Shown here: piece after piece, positions 1-10,400 of the stretch | Layout: each line of letters starts with the position of its first letter | Position numbering within the stretch: position 1 is the stretch's first letter | DNA from: Gammaproteobacteria bacterium | Lineage (GTDB): Bacteria; Pseudomonadota; Gammaproteobacteria; Enterobacterales; Psychrobiaceae | Length of the DNA stretch: 64,000 bases | Assembly (NCBI GenBank): GCA_013214965.1 | Contig: JABSRU010000020.1 | Coordinates: 1-64,000 of the forward strand | Direction: 5' to 3' | Notes under the pieces: generated by a model | Databases searched by the model: none | Told to the model about the DNA's origin: nothing | Seen by the model: the letters and a program-made list of their open reading frames with translations, nothing else | Program-made: the position numbers and the translations under genes

Positions 1-1153
1 AGAATTTGTTGCGAGAGTAACCTGAAAAGTTTTTAGTTACTGTACCAATCACCAGATTATCATCACTAATAGCCACGGCTTTAGATTGATACCAATCAAA
101 GTTGTTGTGATCCATCAAATCAATAATCTCGCCATCCTTGAAAATAACTGCAACATTAAATTTCTTTGCTGTTTCTTTCTCATTTTTTCTAAAAGCGGTT
201 GAACGACCTACAATCACGCCACTAGCATTAACCCCGAGAGCAATACTTGAATACATGGTGTTATCATCATCATTCACTTTACTGGCTAAAATACCTAAGT
301 CAGTCGGGTTCGTCGGCTGACCATCTGAGTATTGCCAGCTAAAGGCGTGAAGATAAAACGCAGCCGCAGGATTAGACATTGAGCTATGGCTAAAACCACC
401 GGTACAAACCTTTAATGGTATTTTTTCTTTATAGGTACCTAAACAACGGTCAGTAATCAGGGTTTGAGAAGCTGGAATAATACCCACCGACGCATAACCA
501 ACCAACAAATTGCCGTCGTTAGTTGCGGTGAAGCCACTTTGGCCACCGTAAGTTGAAAAATCGGGAGCGAACACTTTAACTTCACCGTTATCAATTAGCA
601 TCGCACGTTGCGCAAAATCATAACCGTAGTAAGGGTCGCTCTTCGTGATGTTACCATCGGATTGATCTGGATCGCTAATTTTTTCAGCCGCGGAACTTGT
701 AGTCCCAACAATCAGTGAATTTTCATTGAGACCAAATACGTAAGTTTGAACCGACACGAGGTCAGTGATTGTTTCATTTAAGACTTTAATAAACGTTGGT
801 TTAACATTTTGATCAAAGTTAAAAATAAAATTACTGGCAGAAGGTACATTTTTTGCAATTCGATTAGTAACCGTTGCTTCGGTAGACTGTTGTGCTAACA
901 CAACATCAACTCGGCTATTGGTAATCGCCTGTTCCTGCTCGGGAGTTAATTTTATCGCGAAACGCCCTGATGCTCCCCCCAGTTGATTGCCGGATTTATT
1001 CAAAACGGTACCAAAACCACTACGGCTACCATCAATGGTACCATTAACAAAAAAGTTTGAATCAATATTTTCGATTTTATAAACAGTCGCGCTCGCACCA
1101 AAAGTGGCGATAAGTGATAACGCGATTAATGTCGGCTGTAACTTCTTATTCAT
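1..1153 (-). CDS. DUF3466 family exported protein, 3' end outside window
   Basis: The frame is open from an ATG at 1153 down to base 1, so about 384 N-terminal codons are visible and the stop lies outside the window. Residues 1-22 form a signal peptide (basic MNKK start, hydrophobic core, Ala-Ser-Ala cleavage site), so the protein is exported. An AGGA ribosome site sits 8 nt before the ATG. The mature part is rich in Asn, Ser, Gly and Thr, with short beta-type segments and recurring Gly-Thr/Gly-Arg-Ser turns. The location immediately downstream of uup and the overall composition match DUF3466 proteins of Vibrio and Shewanella, whose function is unknown. The family call rests on synteny and recognition, not on a profile search. 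Confidence 0.72.
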   Translation of the reverse strand, partial: MNKKLQPTLIALSLIATFGASATVYKIENIDSNFFVNGTIDGSRSGFGTVLNKSGNQLGGASGRFAIKLTPEQEQAITNSRVDVVLAQQSTEATVTNRIAKNVPSASNFIFNFDQNVKPTFIKVLNETITDLVSVQTYVFGLNENSLIVGTTSSAAEKISDPDQSDGNITKSDPYYGYDFAQRAMLIDNGEVKVFAPDFSTYGGQSGFTATNDGNLLVGYASVGIIPASQTLITDRCLGTYKEKIPLKVCTGGFSHSSMSNPAAAFYLHAFSWQYSDGQPTNPTDLGILASKVNDDDNTMYSSIALGVNASGVIVGRSTAFRKNEKETAKKFNVAVIFKDGEIIDLMDHNNFDWYQSKAVAISDDNLVIGTVTKNFSGYSRNKF

Positions 1154-1314
1154 TATAATTCCTGATCTTGGTCGAGCTGTTTACAATAAGTTGAATGCAT
1201 TATTCACGGTTTAGGTGGCCTATGCAATGCATGACATTCTAACAGACCGACAAAAAATCGTTTGGTTCAAATCAATTCAATGTCGGGATAACTATTTGAC
1301 CTCAGTTAGAGTAT

Positions 1315-3213
1315 TTAAACCATTGACTCTAATTCTTCCCAACGTTCTAAAGCCGTTTCTAATTCAGCTTCTAGTTTGCTTAATTTTTCATAAACTGGTG
1401 CGCTTTTTTCTGGCGGTAAGTTAAAGAAATCAGCACTGCTCACTTCCGTTTGTAATTGCTCAATTTTTTGCTCTAGTTTTTCCATCGCTGCTGGTAATTG
1501 ATCAAGCTCACGTTGTAATTTGAAGTTTAATTTTTTAGTTTTTTCAACAGAGGTTACTGGCTGTTTGGGCGCAGACTCGGTTTTTTCGGCAGGAGCAACC
1601 TTAGCTTCTGGATCAAACAAATTAGCACCTTGATGAACGGCATCATGGTAACCACCAACAAAGTCTTCAATCTTACCGTGATCACCGAACCACCAGCTTG
1701 ATGTTACCGTGTTATTAATAAATTCACGGTCATGGCTTACTAACAATAATGTGCCTTTATATTGATGAACCAATGATTCTAATAATTCAAGAGTTTCGAT
1801 GTCCAAATCGTTGGTTGGCTCATCGAGAATCAGTAAATTGCTTGGCTTTAAGAATAGCTTAGCCAACAACAAGCGATTTTTTTCACCACCGGACAAGGCG
1901 CGAACAGGGGTTCTTGCGCGTTTTGGTGAAAAGAGAAAGTCTTGTAAATAACCTAACACATGGCGTTCTCGGCCATTGTGCATCACGTCATCTTTACCAT
2001 CGCCAACATTTTCTTGCACCGTTTTATCAAGATCTAATGCAGTACGGTGTTGATCGAAATAGGCCACTTCAAGTTTAGTCCCGGTTTTAACTTCACCAAT
2101 TTGGGCTTCTAACTGTCCTAACAACAATTTTAATACGGTAGATTTACCACAACCGTTATGACCAACTAACGCAATCCGATCGCCACGCATAATTTGGCCA
2201 CTAAAGCCCTTAACGATCAGTTTATTTTCAAAGCTGTAGCCAAGATCATTAATCTCAAAGACTAGCTTGCCTGATTTGTTAGAGGTCGAAATCGACATGT
2301 TGGCTTTACCAACCACTTCTTGACGACTGCTACGTTCGCGGCGCAATTGTTCAAGGGCACGGACACGACCTTCATTACGGGTTCTACGGGCTTTAACCCC
2401 TTGACGTACCCAGACTTCTTCTTGGGCTAATTTTTTATCAAATAACGCATTTTGTTCCGCTTCAACCCGAAGTGCTTCTTCTTTAGCAATTAAATAATCA
2501 GCATAGTTACCTGGCCACGAGCTTATTTTACCGCGGTCAAGATCGATAACGCGGGTTGCCATCGCACGGATAAACGCTCTATCGTGACTAATAAATACGA
2601 TTGAACCACTAAAATCAAGCAAGGCTTTTTCTAGCCAAGCAATCGCATTAATGTCGAGGTGGTTCGTTGGCTCATCGAGTAATAATACATCGGGATCTTG
2701 CACTAATGCTTTAGCTAAGGCCGCTTTTCTTAACCAACCTCCAGAGAGTTCACTGAGTTTTTTATCGGCGGGTAACGATAACTGCTCCAACACTTGGGTC
2801 ATCCGTGTTTCAAAAGACCAGGCATTCGAGTGATCCATTTCCGCTTGCGCTTTTTCTAAGCGTTTCATGATCGCATCATCATAATGTTGTTCTAGTTCAA
2901 CTAAAATATGGTGATACTCTTTGATCACCGCACCGACTCTAGCAATCCCAGAAGCGACAAAATCAAACACGGTTTGTTCATCTTTCTCTGGCGGATCTTG
3001 TTCCAAACGCGCCACCACGATATCTGCATTATATTGCAGTTCACCACCATCAATATCCATCTCTTTAGCGATAATTTTCATTAGTGTTGATTTACCGGTA
3101 CCATTTTTACCAACTAAACAGACACGTTCGCCAGCATTCACTTGAATGTCGGCATGGTCAAGAATGATATGATCGCCAAAAGCTAGTTGCGCATTGGTAA
3201 GACTTATTAACAT
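1315..3213 (-). CDS. uup: ABC-F type ATPase Uup
   Basis: Soluble duplicated ABC ATPase (632 aa) of the ABC-F family, which acts on ribosomes or DNA intermediates and not as a transporter. No membrane segment is present. The first nucleotide-binding domain has Walker A GKNGTGKST at residues 35-43, signature LSGGW at 156-160 and Walker B with DEPTNHLD at about 177-187. The second has Walker A GHNGCGKST at 351-359, signature LSGGEKNR and DEPTNDLD. Between them lies a charged Arg/Glu-rich linker (about 240-305). The last 75 residues are a Lys/Glu heptad-rich coiled coil, the DNA-binding C-terminal domain typical of Uup. It lies 2 nt downstream of the glutaredoxin-like gene, so it is probably cotranscribed with rlmKL. 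Confidence 0.95.
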   Translation of the reverse strand: MLISLTNAQLAFGDHIILDHADIQVNAGERVCLVGKNGTGKSTLMKIIAKEMDIDGGELQYNADIVVARLEQDPPEKDEQTVFDFVASGIARVGAVIKEYHHILVELEQHYDDAIMKRLEKAQAEMDHSNAWSFETRMTQVLEQLSLPADKKLSELSGGWLRKAALAKALVQDPDVLLLDEPTNHLDINAIAWLEKALLDFSGSIVFISHDRAFIRAMATRVIDLDRGKISSWPGNYADYLIAKEEALRVEAEQNALFDKKLAQEEVWVRQGVKARRTRNEGRVRALEQLRRERSSRQEVVGKANMSISTSNKSGKLVFEINDLGYSFENKLIVKGFSGQIMRGDRIALVGHNGCGKSTVLKLLLGQLEAQIGEVKTGTKLEVAYFDQHRTALDLDKTVQENVGDGKDDVMHNGRERHVLGYLQDFLFSPKRARTPVRALSGGEKNRLLLAKLFLKPSNLLILDEPTNDLDIETLELLESLVHQYKGTLLLVSHDREFINNTVTSSWWFGDHGKIEDFVGGYHDAVHQGANLFDPEAKVAPAEKTESAPKQPVTSVEKTKKLNFKLQRELDQLPAAMEKLEQKIEQLQTEVSSADFFNLPPEKSAPVYEKLSKLEAELETALERWEELESMV

Positions 3214-3215
3214 AT

Positions 3216-3443
3216 TTATAGATCCAAAAATTGTTGAAGCATAACCATATCAAATGGCCATCCGAGTTCATTATCATCGACATTCGTTGTGATTACTGGA
3301 ATTTTAGTCCCGTATTGATCAACCCATTGAGGCTTATCGATAATATCTTGTAGGGTGTAGCTGACACCGAGTTGCTCAAGTAAGGCTTGAGCTTCCTCGC
3401 ATAAATGACAGCCACTGGTACTAAAGAGCGTTATTTCGCTCAT
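3216..3443 (-). CDS. glutaredoxin family (DUF836-like) small thioredoxin-fold protein
   Basis: A 75-aa thioredoxin-fold protein with a CHLC active-site motif at residues 12-15 (CxxC) and a cis-proline segment KIPVI at about 47-51, as in DUF836/glutaredoxin-like proteins. It lacks a signal peptide, so it is cytoplasmic. Its start overlaps the end of rlmKL by 4 nt, and uup follows after 2 nt. The rlmL-glutaredoxin-uup order is conserved in Vibrio and Shewanella. A role in reducing a partner disulfide is likely from the family; the substrate is unknown. Confidence 0.85.
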   Translation of the reverse strand: MSEITLFSTSGCHLCEEAQALLEQLGVSYTLQDIIDKPQWVDQYGTKIPVITTNVDDNELGWPFDMVMLQQFLDL

Positions 3444-5542
3444 AGATGGGTAATTTCCCAGCAGTTATGAATTTTTTGGTTACCTTTGAAATCACGAGGG
3501 ATCGTTTCTGCAGTGATATCTTTAACCGCCAGCCCTAATTTCTCTAATTGCGCGACATCCATTTTGAATTGACGTGAATTGTTAGAAAAAATAATTAAAC
3601 CATCTTCACGCAAAATTCGTTTGAGATTTTGTAGTAACTGAACATAATCACGATTAATATCTAAGGTTTGTGCCATCCGTTTTGAGTTTGAAAACGTCGG
3701 CGGATCAATAAATATCAAATCATAACTTGATTGACAATAGGCTAACCAAGTCAATACATCAATTTGAATGAACTGATGATGAGTGCCACCTAGGCCATTA
3801 ATTCTGAAATTGTCTTTACCCCAGTCTAAATAGGTTTTTGACATATCAACACTGGTGGTTGATTCAGCACCACCTAACGCCGCATGAACAGAGGCACTTG
3901 CGGTATAACAAAATAAATTCAAGAAATCCTTACCATCAGCAAGCTCTTGAATTTTCTTACGGGTTAAGCGGTGATCCAAAAATAAACCACTGTCGAGATA
4001 ATCGGTGGTATTGACTAAAAACTTAGCGTTGTATTCTGCAACCGTAAATTTGTTTTTAGATTGATCGAGTTTCTCATATTGACTTTCACCCTTTTGGATT
4101 TCCCGCACTTTATATTTGATATCACTTGGGTCGATATCAAATATATGATCGAGTACCACAAAAGCTTCAATTAAACGGCGCATCGTTTTGTCTTTCGACA
4201 TATATTTAGGCGCGGCATATTCTTGAATTATCCATTGGTCTTTATAACGGTCAATCGCAAGATTAAAGTCAGGTAAGTCGGCATCATAAACACGATAAGC
4301 CTCTATCCCTTCATTTTTAGCCCATTTACTCAATATTTTATTGTTCTTAATCATTCTGTTAGCAAACGGTTCAGCTTGCTTGGAGATCGAGCGTAGTTCA
4401 CCTTCACCAATATCATAATTAGCGAGCAATGCTTCTAACTGACCATTGTACAGTTTGTATTTGTGATCCGGGGCTAACCGAATCGCAGTCAGTAGTTCTA
4501 ACGACGAGCTAAAGACGCTCAATTGCCAACCAGTAAATTTAGCTTTAACCGCTTTAGCAAAACGATGATAAACCACAATTAACGAAATTAATTCACCTAA
4601 ACGCTCACCGTAAGGAGGGTTAGTAACAATATTGCCTTTTTGATTGCCAAAAGGTGGCTTAATCTCGGTCGCGTCACAAACATCAAATGTCACTAAATGC
4701 TCAACGCCGGCACGCCTAGCATTATCACGGGCAATATTTAAAACACTTGAATCTTGGTCAGTACCACGAATACATAGTTGCTTAGCTGATTTACTTAGAT
4801 CAGCAATAGCTTGCGCCTCGGCTTTAATCGGTTGCCATAGCTCTTCTTTGTAAGCGAGGAGTTCTTCAAAGGCAAAATTATTACGGGTTAACGACGGTGC
4901 AATATTCGCCGCCATTAGCGCCGCTTCGATCACTAAAGTACCACTACCACAGAATGGGTCATACATCGGCTTAGTAGCATCCCAACCACTACGTAATAAT
5001 AATGCGGCCGCTAAGTTTTCACGTAACGGAGCAGCACCAGATGCACTACGGTAGCCACGTTGTTGTAATGAACGACCGGAGAAGTTAATCGCTATCGATA
5101 ATTTGTTATTAACCATCCGACATTCAACTCTAATCGCCGCATTCTTTTTATCGACGTTAGGACGGTCAAAACCGTTATCTCTAAACTTGTCAACAATCGC
5201 GTCTTTGGCTTTTAATGCGCCAAACTGGGTATTATTGATGAAGTTATTGGTACCACTAAACTCAACCGCAATCGATTTACGATTACTAAAAAAGACATGC
5301 CAATTAACACGATACACCGCATCGTATATATCTTGAGTGGAATGAACCTCATCGGTATGTAAGCTCAATAAGATTCGGCTGGCAAGACGAGACCACAAAC
5401 AAATATGATAAGCCTGAGCTAAATCAGCACTAAAACGAACACCGGCTAGGGATTCACGAACTTCAGTGGCACCAAGTTGCTCAAGTTCGTTAACAAGAAG
5501 GTATTCTAGCCCTTTAGGGCAGGCGGCAAAAAACTTTTGCAT
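3440..5542 (-). CDS. rlmL: bifunctional 23S rRNA methyltransferase RlmKL
   Basis: A 700-aa fusion (E. coli RlmKL is 702 aa) that makes m2G2445 (RlmL half) and m7G2069 (RlmK half) in 23S rRNA. The order is an N-terminal THUMP domain (about 45-155), a first Rossmann methyltransferase with SAM-binding DPFCGSGT at 195-202 and catalytic NPPYG at 308-312, then a second methyltransferase with SAM motif FLNLFCYTAS at 540-549 and FIDPPTF at 611-617. Both active sites look intact. It lies upstream of, and overlaps, the glutaredoxin-like gene. A 229-nt gap separates it from zapC, so it probably has its own promoter. Confidence 0.96.
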   Translation of the reverse strand: MQKFFAACPKGLEYLLVNELEQLGATEVRESLAGVRFSADLAQAYHICLWSRLASRILLSLHTDEVHSTQDIYDAVYRVNWHVFFSNRKSIAVEFSGTNNFINNTQFGALKAKDAIVDKFRDNGFDRPNVDKKNAAIRVECRMVNNKLSIAINFSGRSLQQRGYRSASGAAPLRENLAAALLLRSGWDATKPMYDPFCGSGTLVIEAALMAANIAPSLTRNNFAFEELLAYKEELWQPIKAEAQAIADLSKSAKQLCIRGTDQDSSVLNIARDNARRAGVEHLVTFDVCDATEIKPPFGNQKGNIVTNPPYGERLGELISLIVVYHRFAKAVKAKFTGWQLSVFSSSLELLTAIRLAPDHKYKLYNGQLEALLANYDIGEGELRSISKQAEPFANRMIKNNKILSKWAKNEGIEAYRVYDADLPDFNLAIDRYKDQWIIQEYAAPKYMSKDKTMRRLIEAFVVLDHIFDIDPSDIKYKVREIQKGESQYEKLDQSKNKFTVAEYNAKFLVNTTDYLDSGLFLDHRLTRKKIQELADGKDFLNLFCYTASASVHAALGGAESTTSVDMSKTYLDWGKDNFRINGLGGTHHQFIQIDVLTWLAYCQSSYDLIFIDPPTFSNSKRMAQTLDINRDYVQLLQNLKRILREDGLIIFSNNSRQFKMDVAQLEKLGLAVKDITAETIPRDFKGNQKIHNCWEITHL

Positions 5543-5639
5543 GATGGTCTCTGGATAGGTATAAAGCCGGAGATTATCCTAGATATAGCAGCGAGGTGCA
5601 ACAAAGCAACGTGATATCTGTGAAATATTTACAGAATAA

Positions 5640-5760
5640 AATACTCGTTAATGCTGGAGATATCGATGCATGTGGAGTAAACCTTATTTTCAGGGGTAAA
5701 AATCGAGCCTACATGGATGTATCTACGGCGTGTTTACGTAATATGTAGCGATATTAATAT
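5640..5760. other. zapC-rlmL intergenic segment, possible dispersed repeat
   Basis: Non-coding DNA between zapC and rlmL. It contains the segment CATGGATGTATCTACGGCG (about 5712-5730), whose look recalls short dispersed repeats in Shewanella-type genomes, flanked by CTACAT (about 5709) and ATGTAG (about 5742) as outer inverted ends. Whether it recurs in this genome cannot be tested from one window. Confidence 0.3.
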
Positions 5761-5771
5761 GCTGCTTTAAA

Positions 5772-6311
5772 CTAAGCAGCATTAATTTGGCGTGCATTGT
5801 TAATTCTAATTGGCATCAAACGGTCATTCATCACTTTGATTAAACTAAATTGCGACAACTCTTTATTCGCATCTAATTGGTGAGAGCGCTCAATCAACAA
5901 TAGGGTCGAAGCCTTAGTATTGCTTTCAATAATTAAATAATGGCGACAACCATAGCAAGATTCAAGTTGTACAATATTACCCACTAAAGCACTGGAAACA
6001 CTGGTTGCTGTATTAAAAAACCAGCTTTTTGGCATTAATGGTTTGTAAAATGATTTAGCCGTCACTGCGTTAAGGGCAATATGATTAACCATTTGTTCTG
6101 GTAACGTGAGTTGTTGTTCAATGCGTTCAACGTAAAGATAAAAATCTTCAGATTGCTCAATCGAAAATGTCTCAGCAACTAGGGCATCGGCCACTAACTC
6201 TTTTTGACAGAAAGCAGAAACAAAAACCATCTCGGCACCTAGTTCCAACAATAGGCGATTTTGGGTGTGGCAGAAATTCCATTGCCAATCTTTACCGGGT
6301 TTAATTAACAC
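5772..6311 (-). CDS. zapC: cell division protein ZapC
   Basis: A 179-aa protein matching ZapC (180 aa in E. coli) in length and position between pyrD and rlmL. ZapC binds FtsZ and stabilises protofilament bundling at the division ring. Shared marks are the N-terminal IKPGKDWQWNF block, the hydrophobic RLLLELGAEMVF segment, PLMPKSWFF at about 92-100 and the C-terminal KVMNDRLMP block. There is no signal peptide or membrane span, as expected for a cytoplasmic Z-ring factor. The stop codon lies inside an inverted repeat (5759-5782) that lacks a U tract. Confidence 0.9.
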   Translation of the reverse strand: MLIKPGKDWQWNFCHTQNRLLLELGAEMVFVSAFCQKELVADALVAETFSIEQSEDFYLYVERIEQQLTLPEQMVNHIALNAVTAKSFYKPLMPKSWFFNTATSVSSALVGNIVQLESCYGCRHYLIIESNTKASTLLLIERSHQLDANKELSQFSLIKVMNDRLMPIRINNARQINAA

Positions 6312-6402
6312 GTGTGTGCCCTATTTAGCTAAATTATATAAAAAAATGAATACCTCTTTAAACCTAAGCGGTATTCATCAATAAATCAAATTTATTTTTT
6401 AA

Positions 6403-7413
6403 TTAAATGTTATTCACAATATCTTTAATCAGTTTAGGACCTTGATAAATAAAACCGGTATAAACCTGAATTAACGATGCGCCAGCAGAAAACTTAGCTT
6501 GCGCTTGTTCTGCACTGTCAATACCACCCACCCCAATAATCGGCAAGCGACCGTTGATCTCTCTGGCCAGGATCTTAACCACTGTCGTGGACTTTTGTGC
6601 CACCGGACGACCACTCAAACCACCAGCTTGTGAACCGTATGTTGAATTTTCTACCCCTTCACGGCTCAGCGTCGTGTTAGTCGCAATCACACCCTCCAGT
6701 TGGTGGCGCACGATGCTATCACTAATTTGCACGACTTCTTGCTCGTCAAGATCCGGTGCAATCTTTAGTAATAACGGCACCGTTTTACCATATTGCAATG
6801 CGAGCTGCGCTTGACGATCCTTTAATGATCCTAACAAATCATCTAACGCGTCACCGTATTGTAGTGAACGCAAACCCGGCGTGTTTGGTGAAGAAATATT
6901 AACGGTAATATAAGAAGCATGTTGATAAACCTTATCCATGCATAACAGGTAATCGTCCTTACCATTTTCAACCGATGTGTCAATATTTTTACCAATATTA
7001 ATCCCTAAAATACCTCGAGACTGACGTTTTGTCACTTGCTCCACTAAATAATCAACGCCTTTATTATTAAAACCCATGCGATTGATGATTGCTTGCTGCT
7101 CTTTTAAACGAAAAATACGTGGCTTATCATTACCCGGTTGCGGACGCGGTGTTACCGTACCGACTTCCACAAAACCAAAACCCATCGCGTCAAAAGCATC
7201 AACACACTCACCATTTTTGTCCAGTCCAGCCGCTAAACCAACCGGGTTTTTAAATTCAAGTCCCATTAATGAAACAGGTTTGTTAGCCAATTGTTGAGCG
7301 TAAGCACATTGTAAAGGCGTGTTGGCCGTGTGCTTAAACATTGAGATCGCCATTTCATGGGCACGCTCAGGGTCTAACTGGAACATTAATTTTTGTGATA
7401 ATGAAAAAAACAT
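6403..7413 (-). CDS. pyrD: dihydroorotate dehydrogenase (quinone), class 2
   Basis: FMN enzyme of pyrimidine synthesis that oxidises dihydroorotate to orotate and passes electrons to membrane quinones. It is 336 aa, the same length as E. coli PyrD. The N-terminal amphipathic helix (residues 1-35) marks the membrane-associated class 2. The catalytic serine is Ser175 in [10 protein letters not shown] (171-180), with Asn172 and Asn177 also present. The C-terminal phosphate-binding IIGVGGI motif is intact. It lies upstream of zapC (91 nt apart). The strong hairpin at 7436-7463 separates it from gdhB. Confidence 0.97.
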   Translation of the reverse strand: MFFSLSQKLMFQLDPERAHEMAISMFKHTANTPLQCAYAQQLANKPVSLMGLEFKNPVGLAAGLDKNGECVDAFDAMGFGFVEVGTVTPRPQPGNDKPRIFRLKEQQAIINRMGFNNKGVDYLVEQVTKRQSRGILGINIGKNIDTSVENGKDDYLLCMDKVYQHASYITVNISSPNTPGLRSLQYGDALDDLLGSLKDRQAQLALQYGKTVPLLLKIAPDLDEQEVVQISDSIVRHQLEGVIATNTTLSREGVENSTYGSQAGGLSGRPVAQKSTTVVKILAREINGRLPIIGVGGIDSAEQAQAKFSAGASLIQVYTGFIYQGPKLIKDIVNNI

Positions 7414-7435
7414 TGTTACTGGACCTTTAATTATG

Positions 7436-7463
7436 AAAAACCCCGGACTTAGCCGGGGTTTTT
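7436..7463 (-). terminator. rho-independent terminator after gdhB
   Basis: Perfect 11-bp arms (A5 plus CCCCGG, loop ACTTAG, CCGGGG plus T5). It is flanked by A and T runs on both sides, so it can work in either direction. It lies downstream of the gdhB stop on the minus strand and upstream of pyrD. Confidence 0.92.
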
Positions 7464-7499
7464 AAGGATACCTACTGGTATTACTTTAGCTGATGATTA

Positions 7500-10400
7500 T
7501 TATACAGCTAAAGTCGCATTGTGACTTAATAAATTTAACTCTCTTAATGCCACCGAGAATTTAGCAAACTCATGGGTCTTAGTCGCTTTAAAATCAGCAA
7601 GCATATGAACCCAACGATTAAGTAGCTTCTCATTATCATCAACCCATTTGGCGACAATAGTATTAGCATCACAGGTTGCAGTACAACCTTTAAGCACCGT
7701 TGACGTTAATACCCGCTGCTGCCAATCCAATTCCTCTCTGAAAGAAGCACGAGCCAATGCTTGCCAATGGTTGGCAACCGGTTGTGCCGATATCTGATCT
7801 AAGAACCAATGTAATTCAACCTCAGCACCCAGTTGGAAATAAACCTCGGTGACTAACGCTAAGTCTTTACCCGATTCTTGAGATATTTGTGCAATATCCA
7901 TCAATGAGAACATCGTTGATGCCTTGCCAATGAAATCAGCAATGCTTTGTGGCACCCCTTGTTCAGTCAAGACTGAAATACTTGATTTAACACTAGCAAC
8001 ATCTTCTTTAACCATTGATTTAAACATCACACTATCAAGTTCTTGATATTTAGGCTTATAGAAAGCGATAGTCTCTTCAATGCTCACGGCTGTATCGCGG
8101 TTACGTAAGAACCAACGAGTAACACGGCGGACGCTACGACGAGTTTGATACAATAATTCAGTTTGTAAATCCGCACCTAATTTATTGTTAAGAGCATCGA
8201 CGTCGATAAAGATTTGTTCAAGATCAAAAATCCCGCAAGAGATTGAATAACAATGAGCGATTTCATCAACACTAGCACCCGTTTCATCGGTCATGCGATG
8301 AACAAAGTTTAACCCCATGTCATCTACTAAACGGTTGGCTAATTGCGTTGCAATGATCTCACGACGTAATGGGTGATGTTCCATTTCAGCGGCATAACGT
8401 TGTTGCAATACTTTCGGGAACGCAGCTTGTAATAAACGGCTGTGATAAGAGTTAGTGGTGATTTCATCAATCGCCAGCTGTTCTTTTAACACCATTTTAC
8501 CGTAAGCGAGTAGCACGGCTAACTCTGGACGACTAAAGCCTTTATTATTTGCTTGACGCTCTGCCAAATCTTCTTCAGTCGGTAAGAACTCTAAGGCGCG
8601 ATCTAAGCTCCCGGCTTTTTCCAGTCCATGCATAAAGCGAACTTGCTCTTTAAGCATCGATGATGACTTAAAGTGGCTAATTGATAGTGACTGCGTTTGA
8701 CGATTATGATTATCAATCACAATCTCACCCACTTCATCGGTCATCGAGTAAAGTAATACATTACGCTGCTTCACCGTCAGATCACCCGCAGCAACTAGGC
8801 TGTTTAGTAAAATCTTAATGTTGACTTCGTTATCAGAACAATCGACTCCGCCGACATTATCGATAAAGTCAGTATTAATACGACCGCCGCTGTTGGCGTA
8901 TTCGATTCGTCCTAACTGAGTACAACCTAAGTTCCCCCCTTCACCGACAACTTTTGCTTGCAGTTGCTGACCATTAATTCGTAATGAGTCATTAGCGCGG
9001 TCGCCAACTTCAGCATGGCTTTCCGATTCAGCTTTAAGGTAAGTTCCGATGCCACCATTCCAGAACAAATCAACTTTCATGGTAAGAATAGCTTGAATCA
9101 AATCGTTTGGAGTTAAACTCGCTTTCTTGGTGCCTAACATCTTTTTGATTTCAGGAGTCAAACTAATCGATTTCGCCGTACGGGAAAATATACCACCACC
9201 AGCTGAAATAAGTTTCTTGTTGTAATCATCCCACGATGAACGTGGCAAGTTAAATAGACGGTCACGTTCAACCCAGCTTTTAGCTGAATTAGGGGTTGGA
9301 TCAATAAAGATATGCAGGTGATTAAACGCCGCCTGTAAACAGGTATGTTTAGACAATAACATGCCATTACCAAACACATCGCCCGCCATATCACCCACCG
9401 CGATACAGGTAAAGTCGGTGGTTTGACAATCAACGCCCATTTCGCGGAAATGACGCTTAACAGACTCCCAGCCACCACGAGCGGTAATGCCCATTTTCTT
9501 GTGGTCATAACCAACACTACCACCGGATGCAAACGCATCGCCCATCCAGAAATTATATTCATCTGAAATACTATTGGCAATATCTGAGAAAGTTGCGGTG
9601 CCTTTATCGGCAGCAACCACTAGATAAGGGTCGTCTTCATCATGACGTACGACATTAACCGGCGGTACTAGCTCACCTTCAACAATGTTGTCGGTAATAT
9701 CGAGTAAACCGCGAATAAAGATTTTGTAACATTCTTGACCTTCAGCAAAAAAGGCATCACGACCGCCATCGGTTGGCAATTGCTTACAAACAAAGCCACC
9801 CTTTGCGCCCACAGGTACAATCACGGTATTCTTAACTTGTTGTGCTTTCACTAAACCAAGCACTTCGGTGCGGAAATCTTCACGACGGTCAGACCAACGT
9901 AAACCACCACGAGCCACTTTACCACCACGAAGATGAACCCCTTCTACTCTTGGTGAGTAAACGAAAATTTCAAATTTCGGTAACGGTAATGGAATTTCAG
10001 GAATTTCATCAGGGCGCACTTTAAATGAAATATACTGCTTCATTAAACCATTAGCATCCGTCTGATAAAAGTTAGTTCGAATGGTGCCTAGCATCATATC
10101 TAAATAACGACGAATGATTCGATCGTCATCCAGGTTAGCTACTAAGTCAAGTCGCTCAATAATATCGAGTTTAATTGAATTAAGTTTTTTCTGGTTAAAT
10201 TTCTTGGCCGGGTTAAATTTGGTGACAAACAATTCAACCAATAACTTAGCAATTTCAGGATAACGCGCCATCGTTTCTTCAACGTATGACTGATTGAAAG
10301 TACTGCCAATTTGACGCATGTATTTAGCATACATCCGCAAGATAGTAATCTGACGGCCCGTTAAGCCAGACGCCAGTAATAAACGGTTAAAGCCATCGTC

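Noticed and set aside
5759-5782. Inverted repeat overlapping the zapC stop codon, considered as a terminator
   Set aside because: No T tract follows on the minus strand, and part of the stem is coding sequence.
9158-9616. 152-codon minus-strand frame inside the glutamate dehydrogenase gene
   Set aside because: It lies in another frame of a fully conserved enzyme, with low-complexity Val/Leu-rich sequence and no start signal.
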